A stretch of DNA of 64,000 nt from Cliona cf. orientalis (Eukaryota; Porifera; Demospongiae; Clionaida; Clionaidae): contig OZ005699.1 of NCBI GenBank assembly GCA_963930775.1, positions 434,001-498,000 on the forward strand, read 5' to 3'. This document shows, piece after piece, positions 45,218 to 64,000 of the stretch. Position numbers and translations under genes: made by a program. Each line of letters opens with the position of its first letter. Position 1 is the first letter of the stretch. The notes under the pieces were generated by a model. It made no database searches. It saw only the letters and a list, made by a program, of their open reading frames with translations, and was not told where the DNA came from.

Positions 45218-45462
45218 GCTATCTTTTTAGTGTGATGATGCAATCAGTTTGCAGTGCGCATGCGCTCTTCCACGTCCCACGTCCACCAACGCGTGGCCTG
45301 TCGACCCCGTACCCCCAAGTCACCTATAGCCAATACTGAGAAGTCATTATTTTTTCAATAATAATATTATTGCAACAGTGCAAAAAAAAAAACCTTTCTA
45401 AACTATCACAGTAGTTTCGTTCAATGTCAGTGGGTGTGGTCACAACCTTGATAAGTTAATAC

Positions 45463-48400
45463 TCACAGGTTCGGCCACTCGTCATACGACGGCTTGCCAA
45501 CACTGATCCCGTGACCTTTACAGTCGGCTGATCCGATGGTCTCAACTGGACGACTCTCATCCGATTGGTCAACTCGACTGCACGAAATCGAATCTGCTCC
45601 ACCGCCAGTAATTGAACTCTGACCATCCAATGACGATACGTCCGAGCCAACTGAGAGCGGTGATCCCGTTGAAACCACTTGATGTCGCACGTGGTTAGCC
45701 AAAGTGGATGTATCGAGGTTGAGTAGACCGCCGACTGCAGAAAAAGGTGCCGTATTGCCAATTGCCCCACTTACACCAGTACTGCTGCTAAACAGAGAGT
45801 AACAATTACTGTTGCTGCCAGCACTATCCACTAAACCTGTGCTAGTATTGTTCATTGTTCCGAGTCCAGAATTGTTGCTACTGCCGTAGAAAAGTGATCC
45901 ATTGTACAGATTCGTCGTCGTACCACCAGAAGAGAGTAGTCCACTGCTGCCAGGTCCCACCAGCCTACTTTGTTGTTGCGATGGTTGTTGATGTATGGAC
46001 ATAGTCCCAGGAGCTGGAGAGAAATAGCGCCCACTCCCGTTGTTGCCGCTACAGGTCATTTCACTGCCGTGGACGTGCTGAATTCTGCCACTACTCACTG
46101 GCGGCAACCACGCCGCCTGCGGGGGGAGATGTTGGTGTAGCGGCAACTCACAGACCTGTTGGTGATTTCTCGCATGTGCACTCGTCGTGGTGGTGGGGGG
46201 TAAGACACTACTGCTCCAAGATGTGTTACTACTCGGCTGTTGGCCTCCTGGTAAGGTCGTCGCCGTTATGGGACTGACCAACGAAGGCTGAAGAGGCGCA
46301 CCACCATTGAAGGAGAGAGGGTACGGAGAGGGGAAGAGTTGTGAAGGTTGCTGAGCAACTGCCATGGATGATGATGGTAGCGATGTTGGTGGCAATAATG
46401 ATGAGGGGGCGGTTGTCACGGTGACGGGAAGGCTCGGGAATGAACGATTGGCCGTGTCCATGGTATACCAGTGAGTAGATCCCTGCAATTAGAATTAATA
46501 AAGCGTACTAATTTTAATAACTACACACATTCTATTAGCACACAATGTCATAAATACTTACATTAGTTGATGGTAGTGTATTATGCCGAGGTTTTCCAAC
46601 AGGCGTGGGTGAATTTCTCGTTGCCATGGAGATCTCCGGGTCACTGGCAGCCCTAAAGGGGGCGGAGTGTCGCTGACCTTTGCTGCTACCGTTCTTCTTA
46701 CTCTTCTGTTGTTGGAATCGAGGAGGGGCATGGCAGGAAGTGGAGTGGGCGGAGATTGAGCTAGCCGAGGAGGAAGTGGAATGCTTTCGCTCCCTTTTCA
46801 AAGGCTTGATCCCGTTCACAATGGCCTGGATCTGACGTCAATGTTTGTGAGAGTACGAGAGTGTGTGTATGCATGTGTGGGAGAGGGGAAGGGGTTAAAT
46901 TTAATATTCTACACCACAATAACTGCATCAATGGCTATGTAGACAAAACACATGGTAAGCGCTAATTACTGTTAAATACCAATTAAATTACAGAAACTGA
47001 AAAATATCCCCAGTTTCGTCATTAATTAAAGGTGCTCACATTTTCACGCGTAGGTATCTCAAAAGTGGCTGTCTTTTGCTTTCTCTCTTTGTCCTCTTTC
47101 TTTCTCTGGATCCTTGCCTCTTGACGCTCTCGACGAATCTGCTCCTCTCTCTGAATGAGCAGAGACAAAAAAGTTCTCTCTCTCTCTCTTTCTCTCTCAG
47201 TAAGTAGCCATTCTTACCTCCTTTTCTTTCTTTTCCTCCTCCCTGCGCTGTAGCCGTTCCTCTCTCTTTCTCGCCTTTTTCTCTCGCTTCTCTTCCAGAC
47301 GACGCTCCTACAAATAGAACCAGATATTAATAATAAAGACTAATGCACATCTGTTCTAAGCCCATAGTTATCCTATTATTATCATGATAATGCCAAGGGT
47401 ATCCGTGATGATCTGGTTTATTTTTCATTGTATGAGCCGAGCCCATGGTAACGTTTTTCTGCTACAAATCCTGACCTACTGGCTATATACATGTAGCTGT
47501 ATGCGAGTAGAAGAGCCCATAGATCAGGAAAAAAATAATGTATATCTATTGCTTGCCCATGGAAATGATGTGATATTATTATCTTCTTTTTTCACTACCT
47601 ATCAATCAACTGGGGAAAGTCTACAGCACCATAGTTACACACACGACTTCCTATGCCAACAATTACGTGTGTCATATCCATGTCCCTAGAGATCAAAGCA
47701 TTCCTTGCATACCGCGGCGTGGAGATCAGAGCAGTTCTATACGACACGATCTACTTACACCACCAACAAGAGGATGTCGTAACACCCATGACGTCATCAT
47801 CAAACTGCCAACTAAGCTATAACAAGCACCACCCACACCAACAATATTATTGTACCTAGGGGCGTGTCAACATCACCACTACTTCAATTCATGAAGGGGG
47901 AAGATAGCCAGGCAAGATTTATCAACTTGAACAGCAGGGAACTGCTGATTCTTTCAGAAGGGAGAGAGAGAGAGAGAGATTGAAAATGTTGTGGTACTTG
48001 GGTACTGATACATGACCTTGTATTCTCTCACTTTAGAGATTCTAGGAAGGGAGGGAGGGTAAATTAATCTCAAGGGGGTGGGGGTGGAAAGCTCAGTGCT
48101 CCCCACCTTCTAAATAAATCAACTTCACAAAGGGGGGGGGGGGGGTGAGGTTATAGCCAGGTGCAGTAAAGAAATCGTTCAATGCTTATCCCTGAACCCT
48201 TTCATTAAGTAGGCGTATGGAGGATGTGGCTGTAATTAGTGCACAGACACTCACTCTATCTTCCAGCCTCTGCTGTTCCTGTCTTTGAAGGTCTTCCTCT
48301 CTCATCTGCAGCTGTTCCAGGCCACCTCCACCTCCACCTCCCACCACAGACACCTGTCCAGGCAACAAAAGGGTTAACTTAATATTAGTAGCAGTATTAG

Positions 48401-48492
48401 TATTAGTATTGCTTTCTGACAAAAAAGAAATGAGTAAATTAAGTAATGTATGGACAAGTTAATCGGTTTTAGTATACTGTGCCCCCCTCCCC

Positions 48493-48534
<42 letters not shown>

Positions 48535-49246
48535 AGGACAACGCCCATACATGGAGAGGATTAGCTCAGAGACAATAGTTTCAAGAATGTTTGCAGCCTT
48601 ATATATACCCCCCCCCCCCCCCCCCCCCCCCCCGTAGGACCCTGCTATTGTAGAGAGAATAGTAAATACTGATAGTGGCACAACTGTGGCGGTACTAAAC
48701 CACACACTATGCGACAACTTTCACTATGCACTACGAACAAGCATGGGATGTGGGGACGTACACAGTGCAGTATTACAGATAGCGTATCAAAGAAGAGTTT
48801 GAGCAACGATAATTAAAATTACATTTCTTGTACCACAACAACAACATTAATAATAATTATTAAGGATATTGCGCAATAATATACATGTACACCTGCCCTC
48901 CCCCATAATAATACGAATTTATAATATTTTTACAGGAAAACATAACTTATTATTGTTATTATTACATGCGCATGTAGTAAGCTTGTAGTTTGTATACATA
49001 AATGCATGTACACACACACGTACATTGTGTAGGTACTTTTATGTGATGAATAGCGATCAAGGAAACATACATGTTTAAGTGTGTTATGAAATCAACTTTT
49101 CCAAATGTTTTAGTTCCAGATAAACATACCTGCACTTGCTTCTTTTTAGGCGATGACTTCTTTGATTTCTTAATGTCATCTCTGTCTCTAGACCTTCGCC
49201 TCTCTGTCTCCTGTGTCAGTATGAAGGAGAGAGAGGGGAGAGAGAG

Positions 49247-49332
<86 letters not shown>

Positions 49333-49344
49333 GGAGAGAGAGAG

Positions 49345-49382
<38 letters not shown>

Positions 49383-50369
49383 GAGAGGTGTGATAGGGGA
49401 GGGTGGGGGGAGAGATATCCTAATATGGACGTCCTACTATCACATTCATGGCCATCTGGCATTCCACACATTCAACTAATCACCCATAACACATGCTGCA
49501 TCGTACAGTACACAGTCACTAATGTTTGTCCCATGTATATACCTCATTATAATTAATACCTTCACAATAGCTACCCCCTAAAGGTATCAGTGAGATGCAC
49601 TGAACTTCCTATTGAGGGCACCTGCTTTCAATCAAGACACAATAATACATGGTCCCAATGGTATAAAACTGTGTACAAAATTACCCTTGTAATTATTGAG
49701 AACACTGTATTTAATGTTAATGTGATATAATGCATGGTAGCAGCTACACAAAGCTAATTAAAAGGGACGTAATTATAAAATAATTTCATTTTAAATACCT
49801 GCGTCTGATTGGCTGAAGGGAAGAGTCGTCCACGGAGGGGCTTGGCCGTCAGACAGAGGACCACAAACGTGATGATGAAGCTCTCCATAGACTGGGGGAG
49901 AGAGAGAGAGAAAAGAGAGAAAAGAGAGAGAGAGGGGGGGGGGGTCAGAGTGTGAGCTTACGCTTCTCCTGGTATGCAGTGATGTGTGAGTGTATGTGAA
50001 GTTTTCACAGCCAAAGTCAATTAGCCAAGAAACTTAATGAATTATCCTCATAATTCGCAGGGTGTAAATTGGCCACAGCATCACACATTCCAGTGCAGCT
50101 GTCATCCACAGTAGGTCAGCGCAAACACTTTCATAATGGCTACTATCAACGGTTAAAATCTTATAGTTTTGGCAGATCAGAGACACGGGTATGCACACAT
50201 GGCCTCGAGCGCCTAATCTGACACACCCTAGGCTAGCTATATTATTACAGCTCACCTGAATCATTAGCGGCAGCACCACGCACCCGACCACCGATCCGAA
50301 CACGCAAATGACCGAGAACTGGTCGAGGTTTCGCGTCACCCTCCTAGCGGCTCCTGACAAGTTGTTCAT
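45463..50369 (-). CDS. N-terminally membrane-anchored, charged and Ser/Gly-rich protein, unknown family
   Basis: Eight exons, 50256-50369, 49799-49891, 49130-49210, 48255-48353, 47218-47307, 47040-47150, 46562-46831 and 45463-46482, join in phase 0 throughout and encode about 625 residues. Residues 1-70 hold two hydrophobic segments (FSVICVFGSVVGCVVLPLMI and SFIITFVVLCL) with a short turn. Next comes a very basic stretch (RRRSRDRDDIKKSKKSSPKKK), a Gly run and a long charged coiled coil (ERRLEEKREKKARKREERLQ). After a Ser-rich basic segment (KHSTSSSASSISAHSTS), about 340 residues are rich in Ser, Thr, Gly, Pro and Gln, ending PSYDEWPNL. This suggests a cytoplasmic, largely disordered tail on a membrane hairpin. 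I do not recognise it. Its introns hold (AG)n, (AC)n and poly-C runs. Confidence 0.65.
48481..48640. repeat. (AC)n and poly-C runs in an intron
   Basis: A CA microsatellite (about 48496-48528) and a C homopolymer of about 25 bp (48609-48633) lie within the intron between exons 3 and 4 of the 45463-50369 gene. Confidence 0.9.
49227..49382. repeat. (AG)n microsatellite
   Basis: About 150 bp of nearly pure AG/GA repeat, just upstream of exon 3 of the same gene on the minus strand (where it is a (CT)n polypyrimidine tract before the acceptor). Confidence 0.95.
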
Positions 50370-50839
50370 GGTTTAGTCCGAAGGAAGAGAGGGCCACCGA
50401 TCCAGTTTATATTGATCTTTCTTCCTCCTTCCTCTCTCTCTCCCTCTCTACTCCACTACAACACTTGTGTTCTTTCTCTCTTCTTTAGCTTGGTAGCTTT
50501 TTACGATGATCGCGCCAAATTCTCTCTGATTCCTTGCGATTTATCAATAGACTCTCTCGTTAGCTTCATAGACGAGCGCTTCTCGATCTACGATCCCTAG
50601 TTGCTGAGTCTTTGTGTGTGAAAAAGCTGTGCGAAGTCAGCTCCTCTTAGCGTGCGCCGACCTTTGAACCCAACACGCCACATCACACTATGACGTAAGC
50701 GTAATAGTGAAGATTTTTTGCGCATGCGCACGAATATTGAAAACATCATCACTATAAAAATTTTCATATCCAACTGCAGGAGCTAAAAATAATTATCAAA
50801 TAACACCAAAATAGAAACAGAATGATATAAAAAAATTAA
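50370..50839. promoter_or_regulatory. Intergenic region with NRF1-like palindrome
   Basis: This stretch lies between the start of the charged membrane-protein gene and the stop of HECW, both on the minus strand. It contains ttgcgcatgcgcacg at about 50718-50732, matching the NRF1 consensus palindrome known from animal promoters. It probably serves the 50369 gene. Confidence 0.5.
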
Positions 50840-63403
<12,564 letters not shown>

Positions 63404-63616
63404 TAACGACCTCGCCGCAGGGCTGTATTTCGTTCCGTATGGCCGCACAGCTATAAACTACTGGACAGGGATCGGAAGCTGACTAAAAGTACAGCCAAAA
63501 AGTATACGTAGGATTGTCTTTCGCATAAATAGAGAGATAAATTGAAATAATTGCAGGCTTCCGTACAAGCCCCGCCCATTTCTTTTGCAGCTGCACATCC
63601 AGCAATCAATATTAAC
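63404..63616. promoter_or_regulatory. Head-to-head intergenic region, HECW / delta-tubulin
   Basis: 213 bp separate the two divergent ATGs. It must hold both 5' ends. No single motif is convincing. Confidence 0.5.
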
Positions 63617-64000
63617 ATGTCAGTTGTAACTATTCAACTCGGTCAATGCGGCAATCAAATCGGCACCCAATTCTTCAAAACCGTTTATAACGATGCCACA
63701 GCTTCTCTGAAACCAAGAGGCCAGCCACCACCACCTATAAATCCAACCGCCTATCATGATGCTTCTGTGGAGAAATTCTTCTCCATCTCTGATCCACCAA
63801 AATCAACAAAATCTTCGCTGTCAAGGCCTAGACTGCAAGCAAGGAGTGTGTTGGTAGACATGGAGACAAAGGTGGTGCAACAGATGTTATCGGAAGCCAG
63901 GAGGAGTGAAAGCTGGGGCTACGATGAAAAATGTGTCTACACTCAGAAGAAGGGATCTGGCAACAATTGGGCCAGTGGATACTGCAGGCACGGTGGTCAA
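63617..64000 (+). CDS. TUBD1: Delta-tubulin, N-terminal part (runs off right edge)
   Basis: One open exon of 128 codons runs from the ATG to the edge. MSVVTIQLGQCGNQIG is the tubulin N-terminal nucleotide-binding strand, and MSVVT/MSIVT with VQLGQCGNQIG is typical of delta-tubulin. RSVLVDMETKVVQQML and QKKGSGNNWASGYCRHG match delta-tubulin rather than alpha, beta or gamma. Delta-tubulin is needed for the triplet microtubules of centrioles and basal bodies, which fits an organism with flagellated cells. The loop after position 35 is Pro-rich and longer than in vertebrates. No intron is visible in this part. Confidence 0.9.
   Translation, partial: MSVVTIQLGQCGNQIGTQFFKTVYNDATASLKPRGQPPPPINPTAYHDASVEKFFSISDPPKSTKSSLSRPRLQARSVLVDMETKVVQQMLSEARRSESWGYDEKCVYTQKKGSGNNWASGYCRHGGQ

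Noticed and set aside
48962-49471. 169-codon frame made of Leu/Ser repeats, and the matching Arg/Glu frame on the other strand
   Set aside because: Both are translations of the (AG)n microsatellite, apart from the real 27-codon exon 49130-49210.
63404-63448. Earlier start for HECW (15 more residues)
   Set aside because: The codon at 63448 is GTG. The first in-frame ATG is at 63403.

Overview
This window looks like nuclear DNA of an early-branching animal, most likely a sponge (inference). Introns are short with GT-AG ends, non-coding DNA is AT-rich and full of small hairpin transposons, and the proteins are animal-type. I rebuilt the gene models by hand from splice sites and reading-frame continuity. 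Exon boundaries are therefore predictions, but every multi-exon model given as intact keeps one open frame throughout.

Left part (1-17152) is compact and single-copy. It holds the N-terminal half of a BRCA1-like RING protein (minus strand, running off the left edge), a ZAK/MAP3K20-like ribotoxic-stress kinase (plus), a BTB-Kelch protein (minus), an ARF1-type GTPase (plus), a COX7A-like complex IV subunit (minus) and an unidentified multi-pass membrane protein (plus). Three neighbouring pairs are head to head across 95-592 bp and probably share promoters.

Middle part (17252-45085) is a tandem array, all on the minus strand, of secreted cysteine-rich proteins. I read them as mannose-6-phosphate-receptor-homology (MRH)-like domain proteins. 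There are eight nine-exon genes encoding two such domains each; seven appear intact and one has a 4-bp frameshifting insertion. Between them sit single-domain relatives, of which only the leftmost (17252-18230) is intact and seven are relics. The intron phases show that the two-domain gene arose by internal duplication of the one-domain gene. The array is peppered with transposons: a 5'-truncated LINE with an open reverse-transcriptase frame, foldback elements and MITEs, several with clear target-site duplications, all in introns, spacers or relics.

Right part (45463-64000) holds an unidentified N-terminally membrane-anchored, highly charged protein (minus), a 30-exon HECW1/2-like HECT ubiquitin ligase (minus) with HECW-N, C2, WW and HECT regions, and the start of a delta-tubulin gene (plus, running off the right edge) head to head with HECW. 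The HECW introns contain a ~60-bp minisatellite, (AG)n runs and several MITEs.

The single-copy genes cover DNA-damage and ribosome-stress signalling, ubiquitin transfer, vesicle traffic, respiration and centrioles, and I see no common pathway. The distinctive feature is the expanded lectin-like MRH array.
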